From assembly GCA_015232935.1 (NCBI GenBank), contig JADFYT010000017.1, positions 1 through 17,428 on the forward strand: a stretch of 17,428 nucleotides of DNA. Direction: 5' to 3'. The position numbers were made by a program, and so were the translations under genes. Every line of letters begins with the position of its first letter. The first letter of the stretch is position 1. The notes beneath the pieces were generated by a model. The model did no database searches. It was not told the origin of the DNA and saw only the letters and a program-made list of their open reading frames with translations. Positions 6,196-14,429 of the stretch are shown here, one piece after another. Source of the stretch: Desulfamplus sp. GTDB lineage: Bacteria > Desulfobacterota > Desulfobacteria > Desulfobacterales > Desulfobacteraceae.

Positions 6196-7716
6196 ATGTC
6201 AGGTTGTACCCAGGCTGTACCTGTGGCTGCTGCATCTACAGGTAATAAAATCAAGGTCGCCATTGATCCGGTCACAAGGATTGAGGGTCACCTTAAAGTT
6301 GAAGTTGAAGTAAGTGACGGTAAGGTTGTAAACGCAAGATGTTTTGGTGGGATGTTCAGGGGGTTTGAAAATATTCTTAAGGGGCGGGATCCACGGGATG
6401 CCTCCCAGATTGTCCAGAGAATATGCGGTGTCTGCCCTACAGCTCATGCAACGGCATCCAGCCTCGCGTTAGATGATGCTTTTAAAGTAAAATTGACTGA
6501 CAATGGCAGAATAACAAGAAATCTTATTTTTGGAGCCAATTACCTTCAGTCCCATATACTGCATTTTTATCATCTTGCTGCATTGGATTATGTTAATGGC
6601 CCTGATGCGGCTCCTTTTATTCCAAGATACAAAAAAAATGATATTCGTGTAGATAAAGCAACCAATGAAGTTGGTGTCGGCCAGTACCTTGAAGCTCTGG
6701 AAGTCAGGAAAATATGCCATGAAATGGTTGCCCTTTTCGGTGGTAGAATGCCACATGTGCAGGGTATCGTTGTTGGCGGAACCACAGAAATTCCAACAAG
6801 GGAGAAGCTAAATACCTACGCCGAAAAATTCAAGGTGGTCAAAAAATTTATAGAAGAAAAATATCTGCCACTTGTCTATCTTCTCGCGGGCCCATATGGC
6901 GATCTTCTCAAGACCGGTGTAGGTCATAAGAATCTTATCTCTTTTGGTGTTTTCCCAATGGATGGCACAGGAAAAAACAACTTGCTGAAAGCCGGTGTTT
7001 ACACTGATGGCAAGGATTCCGAGCTTGATCCCCAGTTAATCAAGGAGTATGTAAAATATTCATTCTTTGATGACAAGACAACAGGACTGCATCCAAGCAA
7101 AGGCCAGACAGTTCCTCAGCATGACAAGGCCGGTGCATACAGTTTTGTCAAAGCTCCTCGCTACAATGGCAAACCGCATGAAGGCGGGCCTTTGGCAAGA
7201 ATGTGGATGACCAACCCTGAACTCTCGGCAACCGGCCAGAAAGCTCTGGGTGTCAAAAAGATGCGTGATATTGGTAATGCCGCATTCTCGATCCTTGGCA
7301 GACATGTTGCCAGAGCGGAAGAGGCACTGCTTGTTGCCAACGCGGTTGAACAGTGGCTCAATGAAGTGAAACCAGGTGTTGAGACCTATGTGCCTACCCC
7401 TATCCCTGAAAATGCTGAAGGACTTGGTCTTACAGAAGCACCTCGTGGTGCGCTTTTGCATTATATTGACATAAAGGATAAGGTTATAAGTAACTATCAG
7501 ATAACCTCTGCAACAATCTGGAATGCCAATCCAATGGATGATATGGGGCAGCGTGGTCCTATTGAACAGGCACTTATTGGTGTTCCGGTTGCTGATGTAG
7601 AGAATCCGGTGAACGTGGGGCGCCTTATACGCTCCTTTGACCCCTGACTGGGCTGTGCCGTGCACGTGCTGCACGCAGAGACAGGCAAAGAGCATGTTGT
7701 TGAAATCCCAATGTAG
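6196..7716 (+). CDS. hysA: [NiFeSe] hydrogenase large subunit, selenoprotein (UGA at 7645-7647 = Sec484)
   Basis: Catalytic subunit holding the Ni-Fe(CN)2CO site, 506 residues if the in-frame UGA is read as selenocysteine. The N-terminal metal motif is R75-I-C77-G-V-C80, with RIEGH at 28-32. The frame meets TGA at 7645 after SFDP and continues U484-L-G-C487-A-V-H490, the exact DPUxxCxxH signature of [NiFeSe] enzymes, ending at TAG 7714-7716. Stopping at the TGA would remove both C-terminal active-site ligands. The 16 residues after H490 are the propeptide normally cut off by the maturation protease, encoded at 7898. The N-terminus MSGC resembles that of D. vulgaris HysA, which is reported to be lipidated without a classical signal peptide. 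Export is by co-transport with the Tat signal of HysB. The gene follows hysB in one operon. Confidence 0.95.
7645..7680 (+). promoter_or_regulatory. UGA selenocysteine codon with candidate bacterial SECIS hairpin
   Basis: Bacterial selenocysteine insertion needs a stem-loop just after the UGA. Here CGTGCA (7659-7664) pairs with TGCACG (7670-7675) around the loop CGTGC, which contains GU. Below it, after a 3-base bulge (7656-7658), CTG (7653-7655) pairs with CAG (7676-7678). The spacing from the UGA and the bulge-plus-short-loop form suit a SelB-binding SECIS. The fold was made by eye. Confidence 0.6.
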
Positions 7717-7754
7717 CTTATTTTAAAGCAAGAGTGATTTGTATAAGCAACCTA

Positions 7755-7823
7755 TTTACCATGAAAATGCATTCTTGTTTTCATGTTCGGGGTGGCCACA
7801 CAAAGGCCATGAAGTTTAATTAT
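7755..7823 (+). repeat. Two-hairpin intergenic element, copy 2
   Basis: Hairpin 1 is CATGAAAA/TTTTCATG (7760-7767 with 7778-7785), with the 10-base loop TGCATTCTTG. Hairpin 2 is GTGGCC/GGCCAT (7792-7797 with 7805-7810), with a 7-base loop. The reverse complement of 16380-16454 matches through both hairpins and the flanking AAGTTTA. It lies between the hysA stop and the terminator at 7833-7882. Confidence 0.65.
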
Positions 7824-7832
7824 CGCAACTTT

Positions 7833-7882
7833 AAGCAGCCAGCATAGATCACGTAAGTGTCTTTATGCTGGCTGCTTTTTTT
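7833..7882 (+). terminator. Strong intrinsic terminator between hysA and the protease gene
   Basis: GCAGCCAGCATA (7835-7846) pairs perfectly with TATGCTGGCTGC (7864-7875) around a 17-base loop. Flanking A and T extend the stem to 14 pairs, and the right arm runs into seven T (7876-7882). The next gene's Shine-Dalgarno sequence begins two bases later, so there is no room for a promoter between terminator and gene. Confidence 0.85.
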
Positions 7883-7897
7883 CAAGGAGTAGCCAGG

Positions 7898-8365
7898 ATG
7901 AAAAAGCTGCTTGTGCTGGGTGTTGGAAATATCCTTATGATGGATGAGGGGATTGGAGTTCATGCAGTCCATGAACTGTTGAAAGATGACTGGCCGGAGG
8001 AGATGGATTTAATTGATGGTGGTACTTTTACTCAGGATATATTTTATCTGTTTGTTGAGTATGAAAAGATCCTGGTACTGGATGTAGTCAGGGGAGGGAA
8101 GGAGCCTGGTACTATATATCGGCTGACCGAGAATGATCTCAGACAGAATCAGAAACAGACTCTTTCGCTGCATGACATTGATCTGCTTGACTCCTTGAGC
8201 ATGACCAGGATGGCTGGAAAAACACCGGCGCTCCACGTGCTTGGAATTGAGCCTGAGACTATAAACTGGAATATGGAACTTACCCCCACGCTTGCCAGAC
8301 TATTTCCCGACTATGTGGAACTTGCCCGTCAGGAGATCAGGATACTGCTCAAAAACGATATTTAA
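7898..8365 (+). CDS. Hydrogenase maturation protease (HyaD/HybD/HupD family)
   Basis: A 155-residue endopeptidase that removes the C-terminal propeptide of a hydrogenase large subunit once nickel is in place. The family's nickel-sensing residues are present at the expected positions: E17 in GNILMMDEGIG, D62 in ILVLDVV and H92 in SLHD (E. coli HybD uses E16, D62 and H93). The N-terminal strand LLVLGVGN is typical. Its natural substrate is HysA, encoded just upstream, with cleavage expected after His490. The start is ATG 7898, with AAGGAG at 7884-7889; an in-frame ATG at 7865 lies inside the terminator stem and is rejected. Transcription must come through or from before that terminator, so expression is probably lower than that of hysBA. 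Confidence 0.92.
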   Translation: MKKLLVLGVGNILMMDEGIGVHAVHELLKDDWPEEMDLIDGGTFTQDIFYLFVEYEKILVLDVVRGGKEPGTIYRLTENDLRQNQKQTLSLHDIDLLDSLSMTRMAGKTPALHVLGIEPETINWNMELTPTLARLFPDYVELARQEIRILLKNDI

Positions 8366-8409
8366 ATCTTGCCTGCTCATCAAGTCTTGGATTTTGTATC
8401 AGGTTCGGG

Positions 8410-9273
8410 TCAGTAAATCTTTGGTTTGGAAAAGCCTCTGCCAAGAACATTGAACGTATTTTCAGTAATCATAAACGCCTCCGGGTCAATCGTTAAAACA
8501 GCCTCTTCAAGACGCTTGAGCTGGTAATTATGGACTACAGTCAAAATGATTTTTTTTGCCTCTCCGCTATATACTCCCATGCCGTTTAAAAATGTGGCTC
8601 CTCTTTGGAGATCTTCTGTAATTACTTTGGCTATATGCTCACTTTGTTTTGATATAATCAGGATCATTTTTCGCTGGTTGAACATGGTCAAGACAGAATC
8701 AAGAACTTGAGACGTTACAAAACTCAATGCTATGGAATAGAGCACAAGGTCTGTTTCAAGGCTGCCAAAGCTTGAAATAAAAAGAATCATATTAAAAGCA
8801 AAGAAAAATGTACCTATTCGTAAACCAAATTTTTGATTCAGGAGAATGCCGATAATATCAAGCCCCCCAAGAGAACCAAGCGAATGAAGCGTTATCCCGC
8901 CGCCAACCCCAAGAATTGTACCTCCTGCAAGAATAGCAAGGAAGGAATCTTTTATATTGATTTGAAAAGAGACCATGTCCATACAGAATGACAGCACAAT
9001 CATTCCGTAAAGACTATAAAAAAAGAACCTTCTGCTTATAAAAACCCATCCAATTACAAAAAGCGGAATATTTATTATAAAATACCAGATACCAGGTGAG
9101 AGTATGCCCGTGACATAATAAATCAGAAGACATACCCCGGAAATACCTCCAGTTATAAAACCTCTTGGTATTATAATACCGTTGAGGCCAATACTGAAAA
9201 TGACAGATCCAACAAAAAGAAGGGTCATATTCCAGAACACAGATGATATAAGCTGCTTTCTTTCTGAACTCAT
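8410..9273 (-). CDS. YitT family integral membrane protein (DUF161/DUF2179)
   Basis: A 287-residue protein of the YitT/YpjC family, whose function is not established. From ATG 9273 the first 190 residues or so contain about five or six hydrophobic segments, with the family-like patterns TGGISGVCLLIYY near residue 42 and HSLGSLGGLDIIGILLN in the middle. The final 80 residues are soluble and form the DUF2179 domain, recognisable from RGATFLNGMGVYSG and from AFMITENTFNVLGRGF near the end. An in-frame TTG at 9291 would add six residues but has no ribosome binding site. The gene is on the same strand as hypE, separated by about 135 bases, and converges on the protease gene. No link to hydrogenase is evident. 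Confidence 0.85.
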   Translation of the reverse strand: MSSERKQLISSVFWNMTLLFVGSVIFSIGLNGIIIPRGFITGGISGVCLLIYYVTGILSPGIWYFIINIPLFVIGWVFISRRFFFYSLYGMIVLSFCMDMVSFQINIKDSFLAILAGGTILGVGGGITLHSLGSLGGLDIIGILLNQKFGLRIGTFFFAFNMILFISSFGSLETDLVLYSIALSFVTSQVLDSVLTMFNQRKMILIISKQSEHIAKVITEDLQRGATFLNGMGVYSGEAKKIILTVVHNYQLKRLEEAVLTIDPEAFMITENTFNVLGRGFSKPKIY

Positions 9274-9407
9274 TTTTTTCTTTTCCCACAATCGTAGTTT
9301 ATTTCAAACTTATACAAGGCGATCAAAATTTTTACTGCATAAAAACAAAGATGCAGCGTATAACTCTATTTGGGTAGCAAAGTCAAGAAGTTTAGAAAGG
9401 CGTGATA

Positions 9408-10580
9408 TCAGCATATTCTTGGCAACTGTTCTCCTGTGAGCATATCAACAATCCTTGAGCCTCCAATGGATGTTTGCAGAAACACTCCGCAAGGTTCCGG
9501 CCTTACTACCTCTCCTATGATTGCAGCATCCTTTCCAAATTCATCCTTTTTGATAATATCAAGAACTATGTCAGCAATTTCAGCAGAGACTACAGCAAGA
9601 AGCTTTCCTTCATTGGCAAGATAGAGAGGGTCAAATCCAAGAAGCTCACACATGCCATGCACGGCATCTTTTACGGGAATGGCATCTTCCCATATGTTTA
9701 TACGCACATCTGACTGCTGTGCAATTTCATTTAAGGTTGTTCCCACACCGCCTCGAGTGGGATCGCGGAGTACATGCACTCCAGAACAGGTATCAGGATT
9801 ACGTTCTGAATCCAAACCAGGCTCTGAATCTAAACACGAACCTGAACTTGATAAACCCGAACCCGAGTCTGAAATTGAAACTGAGTTTAGAAGCCTTTCG
9901 CTAATTGCGGCTCTGTTGCGTTCATCTCTGCCTTTTTCAAGAGTGGCAATCTCAAGAATTTTTTTAACCATGCCATTTAGTGCCGCACTGTCGCTTTTTA
10001 TATCAGAATCAAATTTTAGCCCCTCTCTGGCACTGAGTATGGTTATGCCGTGATCGGCGATGGTCCCGCTGATAATCACTTTGTCTCCAGGTCTTGCATT
10101 GCTGCCAGAAAGATTGACGCCAAAAGGTATGAGACCAAATCCTGATGTGTTGATAAAAATCTTGTCCACCTTTCCTTTTGGCACAACCTTTGTATCTCCG
10201 GTGACAACAATAACGCCAGCTTTACTTGCTGCTTCTGCCATGCTATCCAGAACTGATTTTAAATCATCAACTGAAAATCCCTCTTCAAGAATCAGGGCGG
10301 CACTTATATATTTGGGTTCTCCTCCACACATGGCGATATCATTAACCGTGCCATTGACTGCAAGGTCTCCAATATTGCCTCCAGGAAAAAATATGGGATC
10401 AACCACATAAGAGTCGGTTGAGAACGCGATGCTTATGCCTCCGCCGATATCAATCCTTGCACCATCATCAAGCCTTGAAAGCAGATCATTATGAAACACA
10501 GGAAGAATCATCTCTTTTAACAGGGCGTGGGAGATTTTTCCGCCACTGCCATGATCCAGCAATATTTTTTTATTTCCCAT
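9408..10580 (-). CDS. hypE: Hydrogenase maturation protein HypE, with Ser-rich insert
   Basis: HypE takes the carbamoyl group from HypF on its C-terminal cysteine and dehydrates it with ATP to thiocyanate, the source of the active-site cyanide ligands. The C-terminus is PRIC-stop (C390), the family hallmark. Other family segments are LDHGSGGK (8-15), the AIRS-type FSTDSYVVDP (53-62), NGTVNDIAMCGG (76-87), VTGDTKV (126-132) and LRDPTRGGVGTTLNE (271-285). At 390 residues it is longer than the usual 330-345. The excess is a Ser/Asp/Gly-rich insert at about 214-267 (9780-9938), between the two AIRS halves. It follows the hypD stop by 6 bases as the last hyp gene of the operon. Confidence 0.95.
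   Translation of the reverse strand: MGNKKILLDHGSGGKISHALLKEMILPVFHNDLLSRLDDGARIDIGGGISIAFSTDSYVVDPIFFPGGNIGDLAVNGTVNDIAMCGGEPKYISAALILEEGFSVDDLKSVLDSMAEAASKAGVIVVTGDTKVVPKGKVDKIFINTSGFGLIPFGVNLSGSNARPGDKVIISGTIADHGITILSAREGLKFDSDIKSDSAALNGMVKKILEIATLEKGRDERNRAAISERLLNSVSISDSGSGLSSSGSCLDSEPGLDSERNPDTCSGVHVLRDPTRGGVGTTLNEIAQQSDVRINIWEDAIPVKDAVHGMCELLGFDPLYLANEGKLLAVVSAEIADIVLDIIKKDEFGKDAAIIGEVVRPEPCGVFLQTSIGGSRIVDMLTGEQLPRIC
9780..9938 (-). repeat. Low-complexity insert within hypE
   Basis: This stretch encodes about residues 214-267 of HypE and is rich in Ser, Asp, Gly and Leu. The DNA (plus strand) shows imperfect reiterations of six-base units such as TCTGAA, CCTGAA and CCCGAA between about 9805 and 9885. 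Typical HypE proteins go straight from the helix before it to the RDPTRGG segment. The pattern suggests microsatellite-like growth that stayed in frame. Confidence 0.6.
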
Positions 10581-10586
10581 CTTGAT

Positions 10587-11711
10587 TTAACATCCTTTAT
10601 ATCTGTAATATGCGGCACAAGCTCCTTCGCTTGATACCATACATGGCCCAACCGGATCGGCCGGAGTACACCGTTTGCCATACATAACACACTGCTCCGG
10701 AGTTTTGAGCCCCATCAGAATCTGGCCACAGGCACAACCGGCTGGTTCAGATCTCTCTTTTAATTCAACTCCAAATTTTTCCAATGCATTAAACTCGCTG
10801 TAGATGCTTCTGAGTTTCATGCCGCTTTGGGGTATCTGTCCTATTCCACGCCATACTGAATCATCAGGCTCAAACACCTGATTCATTATCTGCCTTGCCT
10901 TGGGATTTCCCTCTTCTGACACTGCCCGCTCATATCCATTCTCAAGCTCGGGTATCCCTGATATATTCTGTTTTGCAAGAATCAATATGGCTTTGAGGAT
11001 ATCAACAGGTTCAAAACCCGCGATCACCGATGGCACACGGTACTTCTCAAATACAGCTCTATAACCATTTATGCCGGTTATGACAGAGACATGGCCGGGG
11101 AGGATAAAACCATCTATATCGACTCCCTGAGTCTCCATTAAAGCTGAAAGGGCAGGGGGGGTGAGCTTGTGGGCAGAGTGGATGGAAAAATTACCGATGC
11201 CGCGTTCTGCTGCCATAAGGATTGAAGCCGCAACTGTAGGGGTGGTGGTCTCAAATCCCACGCCACAGAACACAACCTCCTTGTCTGGATTGGCTGCTGC
11301 AATTTCAAGACAATCAAAAACAGAATATATTATCCTTATATTCTTTCCTGAGGCTTTCTCTTTCTGAAGAGAGGAAAATGTCCCCGGAACCTTGATCAGA
11401 TCTCCGAAGGTGGTCAGAATCACATCTTTTATCCGGGCAAGATCAATAAAGGCATCAATGTCCTGCTGGGCAGTAACGCATACCGGACATCCAGGGCCTG
11501 ACAGAAGTTCAATGGAATCCGGTAACACGCTTCTTATACCGTGTCTGAATATTGACATTGTATGTGTACCGCAAACTTCCATTAACTTAAGTTTTGCCCC
11601 TTGCTTATTTATAGACAGAAAGCCCGCAGAAGCAAGATCTCCTTTGATTACTTCAATCAGCCCCTTTGCAAGATCTCCATCTCTGTATTCATGAACGTAT
11701 TTTAACGCCAT
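10587..11711 (-). CDS. hypD: Hydrogenase maturation protein HypD
   Basis: HypD, a [4Fe-4S] protein, works with HypC as the scaffold on which the Fe(CN)2CO unit is built. All hallmark motifs are present: CGTHT (47-51), GPGCPVC (72-78), GFETT (152-156) and PGHVS (205-209). The C-terminal region is cysteine-rich, with C326, C328, C341, C348, C357 and C365, and supplies the cluster ligands. The length of 374 is normal. The ATG is preceded by GAGGAAG on the coding strand. It lies 24 bases after hypF and 6 bases before hypE, so it is co-transcribed with them. Confidence 0.96.
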   Translation of the reverse strand: MALKYVHEYRDGDLAKGLIEVIKGDLASAGFLSINKQGAKLKLMEVCGTHTMSIFRHGIRSVLPDSIELLSGPGCPVCVTAQQDIDAFIDLARIKDVILTTFGDLIKVPGTFSSLQKEKASGKNIRIIYSVFDCLEIAAANPDKEVVFCGVGFETTTPTVAASILMAAERGIGNFSIHSAHKLTPPALSALMETQGVDIDGFILPGHVSVITGINGYRAVFEKYRVPSVIAGFEPVDILKAILILAKQNISGIPELENGYERAVSEEGNPKARQIMNQVFEPDDSVWRGIGQIPQSGMKLRSIYSEFNALEKFGVELKERSEPAGCACGQILMGLKTPEQCVMYGKRCTPADPVGPCMVSSEGACAAYYRYKGC

Positions 11712-11735
11712 CAGATATTAACTTCCTCTCGTATT

Positions 11736-14417
11736 TTATCCAGTTTGTGCCTGATTCTTCGCAGCCCTGATTTTCATCCCGGCTATAACAACCTGACCAA
11801 GAGCGATCCCGCCATCACCTGTCGGAACATTGCTGTGGCTATATACTTTAAATCCTTTTTTTTCAAGGCATTTGGTAGTGCCAGCAAGGATCAGGACATT
11901 ATTGAAAACTCCTCCGCTTAACACCACACGCCTGAGTCCTGTACCAATGCTTGTCTCTTCTGTCGCACGAACAAACATGTCAATAACAGTCTTGTGAAAT
12001 TTGGCGCATATACGCTCTATGGGAACTTTATTGTGAATATCTTTAACAACCTCTTTAATGGATGGAATAGTGCCAATAACGAGAAGCTGATTACAGTGAT
12101 GCATATTTTCTTCCAATATATTCTCGCCCCTTGAGTCCGTTGCAGATGTGTTGTGCATCAAACCTGTTTGTTCTATATCAAAATTATAACCTTGAATATC
12201 TTCAAGCGGTGCACTCTTTGCCTGAAGTTCCATTGCGGCCTGACTTTCAAATGTAATTGAATGTCTTATAGAGCACAATGAAGCCATCGCGTCAAAGAGC
12301 CTTCCACAACTTGATGTCATTGGAATATTGATCTTTTTCTTTATCATCTGAACCATGAAGGAGATCTTGTCATGCGAAATTTCTTTAAAAAACGGGAGAT
12401 CAAGATTAAACATATCGTCACCAAAAGCAGCGTAAAGATACGAAATCGCCATACGCCACGGCTCTTTTACTGCGGCATCGCCTCCTGGCATCGGCATGTA
12501 TTGAAGGTGAGCTTTTCGCTTGAAGTCTGTTTCATTGCAAACCAGAACCTCTCCTCCCCAGATGCTGCCATCAGTTCCAAAGCCTGTACCATCTAAAGTA
12601 ATGGCAATAACATCTCCCTCAACTCCGTTTTCAGCCATGCATGACACAGCATGGGCATGGTGGTGCTGAACAGCCACCAGCGTTATTGAGGGATAATGAT
12701 TCTGCTGAACGATACCAGTATTTTGTTGAACAATACCAATATTATCATTTTGTTTTATTAATTTTGAGTGCGATGGGGTGATAGATGGTGTGTTATTTGA
12801 TTGTGATGGGGTGATACGGGATGGAGTTATCATTGATATGGCAAATCTGGTGCTCAGATAATCAGGATGAAGGTCGTGTGCTACAACTTTCGGTTCAATA
12901 TCGAGAATTTTTTTCAGATGGCTGACGCTGTTTTTATAAAATGCAAAGACCTTTTCATTATCAAGAGTTCCTATATGCTGACTGAGAAATGCCCTGTTTT
13001 TAGAAGTCAGGCAGATTGTGTTTTTCAAACCCGCACCACAACCAAGCACATCCTCATCAGGTGACAAGTTGTTGGAAAGCATGACGGGAAGTGGTGCGTA
13101 TCCTCTTGATCGTCTGAAAAAACGGGGGATTTCATCCTGAACCTGCATGATTGAGTCATCAGCACGAAAATAGATATCTCTGTTATGCACAAGGAAATAG
13201 TCCGCAATGTGGGAAAAGGCATCAATAGCATCGTCATTCTCAATGGAAATAGGCTCGTTGCTCCTGTTTCCACTTGTCATCACAAGCATTGAAGGCCCCT
13301 TTTCAAGAAGCAGATAGTGCAGTGGGGTATATGGAAGCATGATGCCAAGAAACGGGTTGCCAGGTGCAATATAGCAGTCAGAGAGGTTCATCTGCCCAGA
13401 TTGCCGCTCTTTTGTGCCTCCACTATTGTTGATTGTGCAACTTGTCTCATGCTGCATATGCCAACGTATCTGCTCAGCTTCTTTTTGTATATCCTGTTCA
13501 GTAATATTCCGCCTCGAAAGAAGAACTATCGGGCGATTGTGAGACTCAAGCAGTTTTTTCTCTTTTGAGGATATATGGACAAACTTTGATGCGGCTTCAA
13601 TGGATTTTACCATCAGAGCCAAAGGTTTGTGAGGTCGTTTTTTTAATCGTCTAAGTTTGGCAACTGCATCATGATTCATTGCATCAACGGCCAGATGAAA
13701 ACCGCCAAGACCTTTTACTGCAACAATATTTCCCTGTTTAAGCAACCCTGCTGCTAAATCCAAAGCATTTTTAATGGAAAAAAATGGTGCAACCGTGTTT
13801 TTTATATGCTCCACCGGATTACCCGTTCTATCTACCAGAAAGAGGTGTGGGCCACACACAGGGCAGGCATTGGGCTGGGCATGGAAACGCCTGTCAAAAG
13901 GATCGTCATACTCCTTCTGACATTTATTGCACATGGTAAATAGATCCATCGAAGTTTTTGCCCTGTCATAAGGAATATCTTTTATTATTGTATATCTGGG
14001 GCCGCAGTTGGTGCAGTTGATAAATGGATATTCAAACCTTCGATTAACAGGATCATGCATCTCCTGAAGGCAATCCTGGCAAACCGAAACATCCGGAGAA
14101 ATCAGGGCTGATTTTAAAAGGTGTTTCTGTGAGCTTTTGGTGATCGTAAATGTTTTGTAACTTGAGAATGAGGTTGAAGAGGCAATGATTTCAGAAATGA
14201 TGGCAAGGGGAGGTTTTTTTAAAATAATATCCTGACGAAACCTATCAATATTATCTTCACAGCCTTCAAGGAGAAGGGTCACTCCGCGGGCAGTATTGAA
14301 CACCTCACCTTTTAGGCAGTATTTATGGGCAAGTCGAAACAGAAAGGGTCTGAAGCCGACCCCCTGGACGACACCGGAGATATTGATTTTCAGTGCAACC
14401 AGAACAGGATTCATCAC
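11736..14417 (-). CDS. hypF: Carbamoyltransferase HypF, enlarged by low-complexity inserts
   Basis: HypF makes carbamoyl-AMP from carbamoyl phosphate and ATP and passes the carbamoyl group to HypE. Domains in order: acylphosphatase-like (about 5-95, VQGVGFRP at 17-24); two zinc fingers with cysteines 113/116/135/138 and 163/166/185/188; a YrdC-like domain (about 213-440); and a Kae1-like carbamoyltransferase domain with HHHAH (585-589), DGTGFGTDGSIWGGE (609-623) and LSGGVFNN (833-840). At 893 residues it exceeds the usual 750-780. The excess is mainly inserts near 303-345, 527-577 and perhaps 739-775. The GTG at 14417 is followed directly by ATG at 14414; either could be the start. It follows hypC by about 12 bases. 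Confidence 0.95.
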   Translation of the reverse strand: MMNPVLVALKINISGVVQGVGFRPFLFRLAHKYCLKGEVFNTARGVTLLLEGCEDNIDRFRQDIILKKPPLAIISEIIASSTSFSSYKTFTITKSSQKHLLKSALISPDVSVCQDCLQEMHDPVNRRFEYPFINCTNCGPRYTIIKDIPYDRAKTSMDLFTMCNKCQKEYDDPFDRRFHAQPNACPVCGPHLFLVDRTGNPVEHIKNTVAPFFSIKNALDLAAGLLKQGNIVAVKGLGGFHLAVDAMNHDAVAKLRRLKKRPHKPLALMVKSIEAASKFVHISSKEKKLLESHNRPIVLLSRRNITEQDIQKEAEQIRWHMQHETSCTINNSGGTKERQSGQMNLSDCYIAPGNPFLGIMLPYTPLHYLLLEKGPSMLVMTSGNRSNEPISIENDDAIDAFSHIADYFLVHNRDIYFRADDSIMQVQDEIPRFFRRSRGYAPLPVMLSNNLSPDEDVLGCGAGLKNTICLTSKNRAFLSQHIGTLDNEKVFAFYKNSVSHLKKILDIEPKVVAHDLHPDYLSTRFAISMITPSRITPSQSNNTPSITPSHSKLIKQNDNIGIVQQNTGIVQQNHYPSITLVAVQHHHAHAVSCMAENGVEGDVIAITLDGTGFGTDGSIWGGEVLVCNETDFKRKAHLQYMPMPGGDAAVKEPWRMAISYLYAAFGDDMFNLDLPFFKEISHDKISFMVQMIKKKINIPMTSSCGRLFDAMASLCSIRHSITFESQAAMELQAKSAPLEDIQGYNFDIEQTGLMHNTSATDSRGENILEENMHHCNQLLVIGTIPSIKEVVKDIHNKVPIERICAKFHKTVIDMFVRATEETSIGTGLRRVVLSGGVFNNVLILAGTTKCLEKKGFKVYSHSNVPTGDGGIALGQVVIAGMKIRAAKNQAQTG
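12687..12839 (-). repeat. Tandem-repeat insert within hypF
   Basis: It encodes about residues 527-577, just before the HHHAH motif. Two 21-base units (from 12703 and from 12724) differ at a few positions and encode GIVQQN repeats. Beside them, repeats of GATGGGGTGATA-like sequence (12772-12816) encode ITPS units. The insert is absent from typical HypF proteins as I know the family. Confidence 0.65.
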
Positions 14418-14429
14418 GTTGACATGATC

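Noticed and set aside
7865..7897. Upstream ATG start for the maturation protease
   Set aside because: It lies inside the right arm of the terminator and has no ribosome binding site. ATG 7898 has AAGGAG eight bases away and matches the family N-terminus.
9652..10053. Plus-strand ORF with a Pro/Glu-rich stretch opposite hypE
   Set aside because: It is the complement of the low-complexity insert. HypE is supported by motifs along its entire length.
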